A DNA stretch of 35,268 bases. Source: an uncultured Pseudomonadota bacterium. GTDB taxonomy: Bacteria > Myxococcota_A > UBA796 > SXON01. The notes beneath the pieces are model-generated. The model was not told the DNA's origin, ran no database searches, and saw nothing but the letters and a program-made list of their open reading frames with translations. The stretch spans positions 1 through 35,268 of the forward strand of contig CAIUMM010000121.1 of NCBI GenBank assembly GCA_903900265.1. Reading direction: 5' to 3'. The translations under genes were made by a program, and so were the position numbers. Shown here in pieces: positions 1-8,388 of the stretch. Each line of letters starts with the position of its first letter. Position 1 is the first letter of the stretch.

Positions 1-714
<714 letters not shown>

Positions 715-815
715 GGTGCGCTCCTCGCCCGAATGAGGGCGGACTGTACGTTCAGACGGAATACAGACGTTGACGGACTGTCAGGACTCGACCCAGTGCA
801 TGGCCGTGTCCAAAA

Positions 816-890
816 TGGAGCCCTTCTCGGGATTTGAACCCGAGGCCTCCCCCTTACCAAGGGGGTGCTCTACCCCTGAGCTAGAAGGGC
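816..890 (-). tRNA. thrT: tRNA-Thr (anticodon GGT)
   Basis: A cloverleaf folds on the minus strand. Acceptor stem GCCCTTC pairs with GAAGGGC, the D-arm is GCTC/GAGC, the anticodon stem is CCCCC/GGGGG with loop TTGGTAA (anticodon GGT), and the T-arm contains TTCAAAT. The 3' CCA is encoded (816-818). It decodes ACC/ACU. It lies between tRNA-Gly and tuf, the place of thrT in E. coli. Confidence 0.96.
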
Positions 891-894
891 TAAA

Positions 895-970
895 TGGAGC
901 GGGCGACGGGACTCGGACCCGCGACCCTCAGCTTGGAAGGCTGATGCTCTACCAACTGAGCTACACCCGC
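895..970 (-). tRNA. glyT: tRNA-Gly (anticodon TCC)
   Basis: Minus-strand cloverleaf with acceptor GCGGGTG/CGCCCGC, where one G-T-type wobble is tolerated, D-arm GCTC/GAGC, anticodon stem TCAGC/GCTGA and loop CTTCCAA (anticodon TCC). CCA is encoded at 895-897. Only 4 bases separate it from tRNA-Thr(GGT). It decodes GGA/GGG. Confidence 0.96.
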
Positions 971-1029
971 AGTTGACCGGTTTCCCGGCCGTCGGTGCCC
1001 CCTGTCGGGGGCTCTGAAAAGAACGAAGA

Positions 1030-1115
1030 TGGTGGGCAGAAGTGGATTTGAACCACTGTAGGCATAAGCCGGCGGGTTTACAGCCCGCTCCCATTGGCCG
1101 CTCGGGCATCTGCCC
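1030..1115 (-). tRNA. tyrU: tRNA-Tyr (anticodon GTA)
   Basis: An 86-nt minus-strand tRNA with the long variable arm expected of bacterial tRNA-Tyr. Acceptor GGGCAGA/TCTGCCC, anticodon stem GCGGG/CCCGC, loop CTGTAAA (anticodon GTA), T-loop TTCAAAT, discriminator A, and CCA encoded at 1030-1032. The 59-nt spacer to tRNA-Gly holds a GC-rich 6-bp hairpin (997-1012, GCCCCC-TGTC-GGGGGC), which may be an RNA processing signal. Confidence 0.96.
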
Positions 1116-1121
1116 AGAAAT

Positions 1122-1197
1122 TGGAGCTAGTGGTGGGACTTGAACCCGCAACCTGCTGCTTACAAAACAGCTGCTCTACCAGTTGAGCTACACCAGC
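1122..1197 (-). tRNA. thrU: tRNA-Thr (anticodon TGT)
   Basis: First tRNA of the operon. Acceptor GCTGGTG pairs with CACTAGC with one G-T wobble. The anticodon stem is GCTGT/GCAGC and the loop TTTGTAA gives anticodon TGT (codons ACA/ACG). CCA is encoded at 1122-1124. The T-stem has one C-A mismatch (GCGGG/CCCAC), but all other tRNA features are intact. Confidence 0.95.
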
Positions 1198-1242
1198 ACG
1201 TGCCGGAAGACACGGCCTGGGGCAGACTCCTCCGGCCGGACG

Positions 1243-1270
1243 TGTCTATCGCGTAGCCAATGCATGTCAA
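1243..1270 (-). promoter_or_regulatory. Probable sigma70-type promoter of the tRNA-tuf operon
   Basis: On the minus strand a perfect -35 box TTGACA (plus 1265-1270) is followed after 16 bases by TAGACA (plus 1243-1248). It ends about 45 bp upstream of the first tRNA. The sequence just after the -10 box is very GC-rich, as in stringently controlled stable-RNA promoters; that regulation is inferred. Confidence 0.7.
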
Positions 1271-1300
1271 GGCAGCTGCGCGGATCCGCGTCGATTTCGC

Positions 1301-2305
1301 TCACGATGGCGCCGCGAACACGCCCGCCGCTGCGTGCTCGGTGACGTCCAGCGCCTTCACGCGCAGGGTTTCACGGCGCCCATCTGCCCGGCGAATGTGC
1401 AGCTCGGTCGGGATGATCACCCCAGGGGCGGACTCCTTCCATCCGCGTAGGTCCCACTCGATCGGGCCGCCGGTGGTCACGAACCGCGCGCCTCGCAGGT
1501 AGTCGGTGGTCGGATCGACGTCGATCCAAGCGAGGCCGGTCGCGCTCTCATCGCCGCCGGTGCCGAGGCGCAGACCATCTTCTGCCCCTTCGAGCAGCGT
1601 GAACCGCGAGACCTCGGGCGAGGCCAACAGCGCGTGCGCGCCCAGCGCGATGGTCAGCACCGACTCCGGTGAGAACGAGTCGATCATGCCCACCAGTACG
1701 CCGATGTCGCGTGGGGTCACCGTGCCGCCGGACTTGATCCACGCACTCGAGGCCGTTGTCACCGCGACGCTGTCTTTGCCTGCCCCGTAGGTGGAGATGT
1801 CCAGTCGACGGTTGGTGCCGTCTCGCCAATACTCCTGGCGCACCGTCACTTCTTTCTCTCCGACCCGAAGAGCACGCTCGACGACGAAGTGCACCGCCCC
1901 CGCGCGCGCCAAGGCATCCGCCCCGCCGGTCTCGCCGCCCACGGCCTTCGCTGCCCGCGCTACCCACTCCGCCGCGGTCCGCGCTTGGTCCGGCGCTTTG
2001 GCAGGCGCTGCGGGCGCCTCGGGCGCGAAGATCACCGCGTGCTGGGATGTCGCTTTTTCGAGGGCCGCCGCGGTAGCGGTGGCCGAAGCGGCGTCCTTCA
2101 ACCCCTCCACCAGCACGACGAACTCGAAGCCGTGGTTCAACTCGAAGCGCTTGACGACGCGCGGGGTCAAGCCGGCTTTTCGAGCCGCGGCGGCGGCTGC
2201 CGACGCGTCCTCTCGGGTCGTGAAGCTGCCCGCTTCCACGTAGTAGTCTGCGGCGTGCACCGAAGGGACGCACAACGCCAGGAGGCCAGCAAGGAGCAAT
2301 ACCAT
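1301..2305 (-). CDS. Secreted SPOR-domain protein of unknown function
   Basis: A 334-aa protein with a clear signal peptide (hydrophobic run, then SVHA before ADYYVEAGSF, cleavage near residue 18). Residues about 19-95 look like a SPOR domain: a YYVEAGSF start, Ala-rich helices and a central VV-strand pair. SPOR domains usually bind septal peptidoglycan stripped of stem peptides. The rest (about 110-334) is not a family I recognise. It is predicted beta-rich and resembles periplasmic lipoprotein-carrier-like folds only in a general way. The ATG at 2303-2305 is the only start that keeps the signal peptide. The M50 protease gene lies 60 bp upstream on the same strand, so they may be co-transcribed. 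Periplasmic location is inferred. Confidence 0.8.
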   Translation of the reverse strand: MVLLLAGLLALCVPSVHAADYYVEAGSFTTREDASAAAAAARKAGLTPRVVKRFELNHGFEFVVLVEGLKDAASATATAAALEKATSQHAVIFAPEAPAAPAKAPDQARTAAEWVARAAKAVGGETGGADALARAGAVHFVVERALRVGEKEVTVRQEYWRDGTNRRLDISTYGAGKDSVAVTTASSAWIKSGGTVTPRDIGVLVGMIDSFSPESVLTIALGAHALLASPEVSRFTLLEGAEDGLRLGTGGDESATGLAWIDVDPTTDYLRGARFVTTGGPIEWDLRGWKESAPGVIIPTELHIRRADGRRETLRVKALDVTEHAAAGVFAAPS

Positions 2306-2365
2306 TTGCTCGCCTAACCGGAACCTCGGGTACAGGCTTTGCCGGACGTCCGGGACGCAGCTGAG

Positions 2366-3292
2366 CTACTCCCTCGTCGCCCCGTCTCCCGTAGGCGGGG
2401 GCGCGCTCTCCAGCGACGCCGCGTCCGTAGCGCCTTGGGACGCCGCGTCCGGGGTGGTCTCGATCTCAATGGGGATCGGCATGAACGTCAGCGCGAACAC
2501 CACCGCGACGGCCGCAGCGACCAGCCACGCGCGCAGCGGCAGGGGCGGGGACTCCGGCACGGGCAACGGACGCCAAGCCCCGAGGGCCACCACAAACCCG
2601 GCCCACACCCACCAGCTGTGCGACCACCACCCCAACACCACCATCACCGCGAGCACAACGAAGGTGCGCACGCGCGCCGACCGGGGATGAATGGCGTTGA
2701 GCACATGCCCACCATCAAACTGTCCGACGGGGATGAGGTTCACGGCGGTGAGCAAGCAGCCTGCCCAGGCTCCGAAGGTCGCGGGGTGGTAGCTGTCGTA
2801 GCGTCCGGGCACGTGCCCCATGCGCCACAGGCCCAACAGTCGGAGGATCGGAGGGTCATTGAACACCGCGATCTCGGTGCCCGGCGGCAAGGCCGCGCCG
2901 GCGCGCATCCACGGGACCGAGACCGCCGCGATCAAAAACGCCAGCAACGCGCCCGCGAGCGGCCCGGCCGCGCCCATCTCCAGCAGCGCCTGTCGGCTGT
3001 TCGGCGCCGAGCGCAGTCGAATCACCGCGCCGAGCGTGCCAAAGCCCGTAGGCAACGGGATGAAAAGCGGCGGTGAAAGCTCAAAGCCATGCATCCGCGC
3101 GACGATGTAGTGGCCGGCCTCGTGCACCGCGAGGATGCCCAGAAACGACAGCGCGAACCACAACGGATCCAGCGGCGATCGCAGATCCGCCTGATTCTGA
3201 TACGCATAAACGCCGGTCACGCACGCGAACGTAGCGATGAACCAGAAGCCCGCGCGGCGCCATTCCCGCGCCGCGACAGGCGTTTCTTCCAC
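2366..3292 (-). CDS. M50-family (site-2-protease-like) membrane metalloprotease
   Basis: A 308-aa polytopic membrane protein. The zinc-binding motif HEAGH is at residues 57-61 in a membrane segment, and the second M50 motif NLIPVGQFDGGH is at 185-196, with D194 the expected third zinc ligand. This arrangement is that of site-2 proteases, which cut substrates inside the membrane. A PDZ domain is not apparent, and the form is closest to the short M50 proteins with extra C-terminal helices. The C-terminal tail (from about 275) is acidic, Ala/Pro-rich and probably disordered. The start is GTG at 3290-3292, 12 bp after the stop of the upstream lipoprotein gene, so the two are probably one operon. 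The substrate is unknown. Confidence 0.88.
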   Translation of the reverse strand: MEETPVAAREWRRAGFWFIATFACVTGVYAYQNQADLRSPLDPLWFALSFLGILAVHEAGHYIVARMHGFELSPPLFIPLPTGFGTLGAVIRLRSAPNSRQALLEMGAAGPLAGALLAFLIAAVSVPWMRAGAALPPGTEIAVFNDPPILRLLGLWRMGHVPGRYDSYHPATFGAWAGCLLTAVNLIPVGQFDGGHVLNAIHPRSARVRTFVVLAVMVVLGWWSHSWWVWAGFVVALGAWRPLPVPESPPLPLRAWLVAAAVAVVFALTFMPIPIEIETTPDAASQGATDAASLESAPPPTGDGATRE

Positions 3293-3304
3293 GTTCAGCG
3301 ACGC

Positions 3305-6040
3305 TTAGTGAAGGGTCTGGCGTACGTTGATCTCGTAGGTGCCGGTCTCGCCGTTGCCACCGACGATCAGCAGATACTGGGCGCCGCCAGGGAGGTCGGC
3401 GTGCACGTAGCCTTCTTCGCCGTCTGCGCCCGAACGCCCACCGGTGTTGTTCACGTAGTCGTGCGAAGGACGCTCATCGTCGTCCTGCTCGTCCGCGTCC
3501 ATCCAGTCGGTGTCGTAGTGCGAGACGAAGGTCTCGTTGGTCGCGCCATCGGCGGTGCACTCGGCGACGAGGATCTGCTGCTCGAGGCTCTCAGGCAGCG
3601 GCTCGTTGTCGTCGGCGACGCCGTCGAGGTCCCAGTCTTCGGCGCAGGTGGGCGTGGATGTCGCGGAGTCCGCGCCATCGGCCGTGGAGCTGCAGGCGTC
3701 AAACTCGCCATCGGTCATCATCGTAGAGGACAAGAACTGCTGCGCGTTCAAGTACACCAGCATCGAGACCGGGAAGCCGAACTCAGGCGCGCCGTCGCAG
3801 GTCGCGTTGGTCGCCGTGCCGGTGACCGTAGGCTCGGGGATGAGCTCTTTCGGCACGATCGCTACCCAGGGATCCGCGGGGCCGAGCGAGCCGGTGCTGT
3901 CCGAGAAGTGTCGCTTCAACCAGACGGTCACCGGGACCGTCGACGTGGACGGACGGTCGGTCAAGTCGAGCAGCCAGCGATCGGTGTCGTCGACGTCGTC
4001 GGAGCCTGCGTCCCCGTCGGAGTCCACGAGCAGCACCGACTGGGACTCGCTGATGTTGCCCTCGCCGGTGATGATGGAACCATCGGTGGGGAGCGCCGGG
4101 AGGTCGATGGGGTTGACGTCGCGGGACGAATAGGCGTCTTCGACCGTGTAGTTGACGTTGGCCGGGTCATTCCAGCGGACAACGGCGCCGACGATGCCGG
4201 TGCCCGAGGCCTGCAGCTCCAACAGCGCGGCGTCGTAGGTGATGCCGGTCAAGCGCACGATGCTCGCGCCATAGCCGCCCTCCGCGTAGCCGAAGAACTC
4301 GAAGCCGGGCGTGTACAGGTAGCCGTACTGGTTGCTGGCCGCGACGAGATCGTCGGTGATCTCGCTCGGGGAGTTCGTGGTGCCGCCCTGGAAGGAGTGG
4401 TTCTCCCCGTGAACGTTGATGCCGCTCTGGTAGCCGTTGGCACCGTAGAAGTCGCCGGGGCTAGACGGGGGCGCGGAGATGGTCGTCGCGTCGGCCATCG
4501 GCGCGAACGTCGCAGGATCCACCAGCGGGGTGCCGTCTTCTGCGACCACGCCGGTGGTCAACATGCCGACCTGCCAGGCGAGCGCGAGGTCCGACATCGT
4601 CTCGCCGGTGCCGTCTTCGATCGCGGAAGTGCCGGTCTCCGTGGACTGCATGATGCTGGTCAACACGACCGTACCGGTGCCGGGGCTGCTCGCCTCGGCG
4701 CGGTCGTACAGCCAACGCGCGAACAAGTACTGCGAGCCGTAGCTCAGCGTCTCCAAGCTGCCGTCGGAGGGCTCGGTCACCAACGGGCCAAGGTGCGGCG
4801 CGTCGAGGTAGTCCCACACGTCGTCGTAGTAGGACGCGCCGAAGCCGCAGTAGTCACCGCCCACGGTGCCGAGGGCGTCCACAACCCAGTCCTCTTCCTG
4901 GTCGCCTTCGTTGACGATCACGTGCTGGTTGTAGGAGATCAGCTTGGTGAACGAGCGCGCGAACTCGCCGGCCAGCTGGTAGCCAGTGTAGGAATCGACG
5001 CTGGGCGTGACGCTCCCGTTGTAGAAACCATAGGGATCCGGCGCATACACGTAGATCGCCTCTTGGCCGTCGCTTCCCGGGTTGGAGGTGCTGTTGAACG
5101 GCTCGAGGTCCACCTCGGGCTCGGCATACGAAGGCAGCACCGAGGTGAAGTCGTCGTCGTCGCTGGACGTGAGGGTGATCGCGTTCAGAACCGGGGTGAT
5201 GACGATGCTGACGCGGCCGTCGCCGTTGATGTCCGACTCGTCGCCGAAGATGCCGCGCAGGTTCGGGACGATGTTCTCGTCGATGATCGCGGCGACATCG
5301 GCGAGATCGCAGTTATCGAAGCCGTAGGCGTCGTTGCGGGCGGGCTCGTCGACCACGCCGTCGCAGTCGTAGTCCCAATCCACCGCGACGTCGTCGTCTA
5401 CCCAGATCGCGACGTTGTCGCCCAGACCCCAAAGGGTGGCCGACGCGGTCGCGAAGGAGCGCTTGTTCGTGAGGTCGTCCCGGATCCGGAACTCGTGGCT
5501 TGCGGTGCCGATGTCCGCTTCGACGAGGATGTCGTCCGGAGGCGCGACCGGGTCCATGTGGGTGACGTGCGGCTTGGTGGCGCGTGGCTTCGGCATGGCG
5601 CGGGCTGGGGGGCGCGGTCCCGGCGCAGTGTCTGCGTCGTACCGGACTTGATAGCCGACGGCGTCATCCGCGGTGTTGACGACGACGAGGTAGAACTCCT
5701 GCCCGCTGTTGGACTCGCCGGAGGCATCGGTGAGCGGCACCTCGACCACGCCGGAGCCGTCATCCTCGTAGGTCATGACGTCGCCCGGATTGTCGAACGC
5801 GTCGACATCCGAGTCGGCGTCGGAGTCCGTATCGGTGTCGGTGTCGGTGTCCGTATCGGTGTCGGTGTCCGTGTCGGTATCCGCGTCCGAATCCGCATCC
5901 GAGTCGGCGTCCGAATCCGCGTCGGTGTCGGCGTCCGCGCCGTCACTGTCGATGGTCGACGGGTGCCAGTCCTTGTCTACGACGTTGGAACAGGCCGTCA
6001 GTCCGACGGAGAGGCTCAGGAGGAGGGAAACACGTGTCAT
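3305..6040 (-). CDS. Large Asp-rich lipoprotein resembling an M30 peptidase with a lost active site
   Basis: A 911-aa protein. The signal peptide ends in lipobox LTAC (Cys17), so it should be a lipoprotein. Residues about 30-81 are a low-complexity linker of alternating Asp with Ala/Ser/Thr. The middle region follows the layout of M30 (hyicolysin-type) peptidases: a VRDD-like N-domain strand, a DINGDGRVSIVITP segment near residue 270, then the place where the family has HEFQH and, 20 residues on, NEG. Here the His positions are changed (AGEFARS, about 357-363) while VNEG is kept, so zinc catalysis is unlikely. The C-terminus looks like a beta-sandwich. ATG 6038-6040 has GGAG upstream; an earlier in-frame ATG at 6065-6067 would spoil the signal peptide. 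M30 kinship is my reading from motifs, not a search. Confidence 0.75.
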   Translation of the reverse strand: MTRVSLLLSLSVGLTACSNVVDKDWHPSTIDSDGADADTDADSDADSDADSDADTDTDTDTDTDTDTDTDTDSDADSDVDAFDNPGDVMTYEDDGSGVVEVPLTDASGESNSGQEFYLVVVNTADDAVGYQVRYDADTAPGPRPPARAMPKPRATKPHVTHMDPVAPPDDILVEADIGTASHEFRIRDDLTNKRSFATASATLWGLGDNVAIWVDDDVAVDWDYDCDGVVDEPARNDAYGFDNCDLADVAAIIDENIVPNLRGIFGDESDINGDGRVSIVITPVLNAITLTSSDDDDFTSVLPSYAEPEVDLEPFNSTSNPGSDGQEAIYVYAPDPYGFYNGSVTPSVDSYTGYQLAGEFARSFTKLISYNQHVIVNEGDQEEDWVVDALGTVGGDYCGFGASYYDDVWDYLDAPHLGPLVTEPSDGSLETLSYGSQYLFARWLYDRAEASSPGTGTVVLTSIMQSTETGTSAIEDGTGETMSDLALAWQVGMLTTGVVAEDGTPLVDPATFAPMADATTISAPPSSPGDFYGANGYQSGINVHGENHSFQGGTTNSPSEITDDLVAASNQYGYLYTPGFEFFGYAEGGYGASIVRLTGITYDAALLELQASGTGIVGAVVRWNDPANVNYTVEDAYSSRDVNPIDLPALPTDGSIITGEGNISESQSVLLVDSDGDAGSDDVDDTDRWLLDLTDRPSTSTVPVTVWLKRHFSDSTGSLGPADPWVAIVPKELIPEPTVTGTATNATCDGAPEFGFPVSMLVYLNAQQFLSSTMMTDGEFDACSSTADGADSATSTPTCAEDWDLDGVADDNEPLPESLEQQILVAECTADGATNETFVSHYDTDWMDADEQDDDERPSHDYVNNTGGRSGADGEEGYVHADLPGGAQYLLIVGGNGETGTYEINVRQTLH
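5808..5948. repeat. Hexanucleotide-like low-complexity tract encoding Asp-X linker
   Basis: Near-tandem units of GTCGGTGTCC and GAGTCGGCGTCC type run for about 140 bp and encode the Asp-Thr/Asp-Ser/Asp-Ala linker of the lipoprotein at 3305-6040. The tract is most regular at about 5825-5880, where Asp-Thr alternates. Such tracts can change length by replication slippage in multiples of 6 bp without shifting the frame. Confidence 0.85.
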
Positions 6041-6125
6041 CAAGACTCCAGGACCCATAGAGGGCATAGTCTACGATACCATACTGTGCCGGTGCATGCC
6101 CAGCGCAGCGGCAACATGGAGCAGA

Positions 6126-7031
6126 ATGTCCCCTCGGTCTTCGATTCTTCACCGGCGCGCCCAGATGATCCGGTCGCTGCGCGCAGTGCTGGATGGGCGC
6201 GGCTTCATCGAGGTGCAGACGCCGTTGCTGGTCCCCGGGACTTTTCCGGATCGTGGGATCGAGCCGGTGCGCGCAGGCGCGGACTATCTGGTTTCTTCCA
6301 CGGAATACCAGCTCAAGCGGCTGTACGCCGAGGGGATCCCGGCGGCGTACACCCTCGGCGCCAACTTCCGGGCGGGCGATCGGGGGCGCTGGCACAACCC
6401 GGAATTCACGATGCTGGAGTGGGGTCGGGCCGGAGCGACGATGCCTGAGGTAGAAGCCGAGGCCGAAGCCTTAGTTCAGGCTGCAGGCGCTGCTGCCGGG
6501 GTGCCCGTTCCGAAGGTCTGGGCGCGGGTGACGGTGCGCACGCTGATCCGCCAAACCTTCGGCGTCGGCATTGGTGACTGGCGCGAACTTGGTAAGATCC
6601 CCGGACCATTATCGCACGACGCCGACGCGCACATGTCGTGGCTGATCGACGCCGCGCTGTCGTCACTGGACCGCGAGGTCCCCACCTGGGTGGTGGGCTG
6701 GCCCGCGCAGATGACCGCATCTGCAGGCTTGGATCCTGCCGATCCGACGACGACCCTGCGCAGCGAGATCTTCTGGCGCGGCCTCGAGCTGGCCGACGGC
6801 TTCCCGTTCTGCAACGACGCCGATTGGCAGCGCGAGCGGACACGCTCGGAGAACGCCGCCCGCGAGCAGGGCGGACAAGCGAAGGTGATGGAAGACCACC
6901 GTTTTCTCGACGCTGTCGCGAACCTGCCGATCGGAGCCGGGATGGCGATGGGCGTGGACCGGCTCTGCGCGGCGCTGTTGAACGCCGGCAGCCTCGCTGA
7001 GGTGATGACGTTTGCGTGGGACGATCGCTAG
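6126..7031 (+). CDS. epmA: EF-P beta-lysylation ligase-like protein (EpmA/GenX/PoxA family)
   Basis: A 301-aa class II synthetase-like protein without an anticodon-binding domain, the size of E. coli EpmA (325 aa). Motif 2 shows as FRAGDRGRWHNPEFTMLEW and motif 3 as GMAMGVDRLCAAL near the C-terminus; EIFWRGLELADGF matches the substrate-pocket strand of EpmA. The known reaction is ATP-dependent attachment of (R)-beta-lysine to a lysine of elongation factor P, which helps ribosomes at proline stretches. The ATG at 6126-6128 has GGAG five bases upstream and starts next to the expected first helix (LHRRAQMIRSLR); an ATG at 6096 is possible. It is divergent from the lipoprotein gene, with an 85-bp shared upstream region. 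The partner genes epmB and efp are not in the window. Confidence 0.88.
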   Translation: MSPRSSILHRRAQMIRSLRAVLDGRGFIEVQTPLLVPGTFPDRGIEPVRAGADYLVSSTEYQLKRLYAEGIPAAYTLGANFRAGDRGRWHNPEFTMLEWGRAGATMPEVEAEAEALVQAAGAAAGVPVPKVWARVTVRTLIRQTFGVGIGDWRELGKIPGPLSHDADAHMSWLIDAALSSLDREVPTWVVGWPAQMTASAGLDPADPTTTLRSEIFWRGLELADGFPFCNDADWQRERTRSENAAREQGGQAKVMEDHRFLDAVANLPIGAGMAMGVDRLCAALLNAGSLAEVMTFAWDDR

Positions 7032-7041
7032 CGACAACCAG

Positions 7042-7329
7042 CTACCAGAGCGAAACATCGAGGAACGCGCGCCCCCGGAACCCCATCCAGTCGTCAAAGC
7101 GCTCGAACTGCAGCGGCACCATCCACGTGGCGTCTAGCCCCACGGTCAACGCGTGCCGCGCGTATACGTGCACGCTCGCGACCGGCGACATGAACGCCGT
7201 ACGGACGCTCATCCCGGACAACCCGCCGACTTCAACGCCGAAGTTGGGGACAAACCAGGGCCGGACCGGACCGCGCTCACAAGAGAGACCGAGCCCGAGG
7301 GCGAGCGCAGCGGTGAGGAGGAGGAACAT
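7042..7329 (-). CDS. Small putative exported protein or lipoprotein
   Basis: A 95-aa frame that begins with a typical signal peptide (FLLLTAALALGLGLSC); Cys17 fits a loose lipobox (GLSC). The mature part has alternating hydrophobic and polar residues and ends in LDVSLW, a terminal aromatic as in outer-membrane beta-strands. I do not recognise a family. The upstream sequence before ATG 7327-7329 lacks a strong ribosome-binding site. It is 84 bp downstream of the beta-barrel-like frame at 7414-8388 and may be its separate tail or an independent small protein. It converges with epmA with 10 bp between them. Confidence 0.55.
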   Translation of the reverse strand: MFLLLTAALALGLGLSCERGPVRPWFVPNFGVEVGGLSGMSVRTAFMSPVASVHVYARHALTVGLDATWMVPLQFERFDDWMGFRGRAFLDVSLW

Positions 7330-7413
7330 CGAAGGGGGACCCGCGCGCTTCCCTCTACTACCGAATGCTACCGACCTCCTGCACGACGCGCGAGCGCGCT
7401 CCCGACGCCGTCT

Positions 7414-8388
7414 TCACCGCGGGGCTGAGATCGCGCCCCAGTCCAGGCCCAACCGAAAGAATACCGAAACCCGGGACACTCCGGGGGCACGCGGGATCCA
7501 CGGCGCATACCCGACCTCGGTGTTGAGGTAGGTCCGGCGCCACGTGAGCGTGCCTCCGCCGCTGAACCCGAGGGCGAGCCGCGGCGCATCGACATCGCCG
7601 TAGGGCGCGCCAAGCCACGCGGCCTCGCCGGTCAACGTGCCGCGCCCTCGAACGGTGGCTGCGGGCTTGTCCATGCCGGTAGCCCCTGCTGCGACCCCGA
7701 CGCGCGCAGCGGCGTAGTCTTCAACCCACCACTCGGCCCAGGCCGCGCCGGGCATCGGCACCCCGTAAGGCGTCAAGCCACCGACCCGCGTGCGGGTGAC
7801 CGCGGTCTCGCCGTTCGCGACCGCGGCCCAGGCGTTCGCCACGGGCGCGACCACACCGTCCGGATGCCAAGCCACCTCAGCCTGCACATGGGGCTGAACC
7901 ATCGAAGCAACGGGTGCAGCCTCGACGTGGGCACCCGCGCGCAGCGCGGCGGCAAACTCCGGCCGCCAAATCCCAACGGTGGCGTCGCCGTTCGCGACGA
8001 GCTCGCGCGCGCTGTCCCCGTAGGGATCAAAAACGTACTCCCGCGCCCAGCCGGCTGCGCCGAAGTAGGTGCCCGCAGGCCCGTAGCGGTACCCGCCAAA
8101 ATCGGCCCCGACGTACGCGACCATCATCGCGCGCGAAGGGTCCGGCGCTCCGTTTGCCCACGGAGAAATAAACAGCTCCGCGCTGAAGGCGTTTGCGCGC
8201 AACGCCACCCACGCCTTGCCATGCGCCGACTGGGGCTCCCAAGCGAGCTCGATGGTGTCGGTGTAGAGGTCCGCGCGCCACGGTCCACGACGAACGCCGA
8301 AGGTGACGTCACCGTGCGAGTCTGCGTCGACCTGACCGCCAACCCATGCGTGAATCTCGGTGACTTCGGACAGGACGCGCCCCCGCGC
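7414..8388 (-). CDS. Putative outer-membrane or secreted protein; no convincing start codon
   Basis: An open frame that begins directly after the TAA of the pseudopilin gene (8389-8391) and ends at TGA 7414-7416. The residues look coding throughout: repeated amphipathic strands with Trp/Tyr/Gly, such as EIHAWVGGQ and YVGADFGGYRYGPAGTYFG, as in beta-barrel or beta-sandwich envelope proteins. No ATG, GTG or TTG occurs in frame before GTG 8206-8208, which would give 264 aa and discard about 60 plausible residues. A CTG at 8371-8373 follows a G-rich stretch and could serve. No signal peptide is visible in any frame just upstream. Either the start is unusual or the 5' end has been lost. No family is recognised. 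Confidence 0.55.
   Translation of the reverse strand, partial: ARGRVLSEVTEIHAWVGGQVDADSHGDVTFGVRRGPWRADLYTDTIELAWEPQSAHGKAWVALRANAFSAELFISPWANGAPDPSRAMMVAYVGADFGGYRYGPAGTYFGAAGWAREYVFDPYGDSARELVANGDATVGIWRPEFAAALRAGAHVEAAPVASMVQPHVQAEVAWHPDGVVAPVANAWAAVANGETAVTRTRVGGLTPYGVPMPGAAWAEWWVEDYAAARVGVAAGATGMDKPAATVRGRGTLTGEAAWLGAPYGDVDAPRLALGFSGGGTLTWRRTYLNTEVGYAPWIPRAPGVSRVSVFFRLGLDWGAISAPR

Noticed and set aside
997..1012. GC-rich hairpin between tRNA-Tyr and tRNA-Gly as a terminator
   Set aside because: No T run follows on the minus strand and the downstream tRNAs and tuf need read-through; a processing signal is more likely.
5808..5948. Regular repeats read as a CRISPR-like array
   Set aside because: The units are directly adjacent without unique spacers and lie inside a coding frame.
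6096..6125. Earlier ATG start for the epmA-like gene
   Set aside because: It has no ribosome-binding site, and the ATG at 6126 has GGAG and a family-like N-terminus.
3089..6448. Long plus-strand frame opposite the M50 and Asp-rich lipoprotein genes
   Set aside because: Val/Gly/Arg-rich composition typical of a reverse-strand shadow; the minus strand carries signal peptide, lipobox and motifs.
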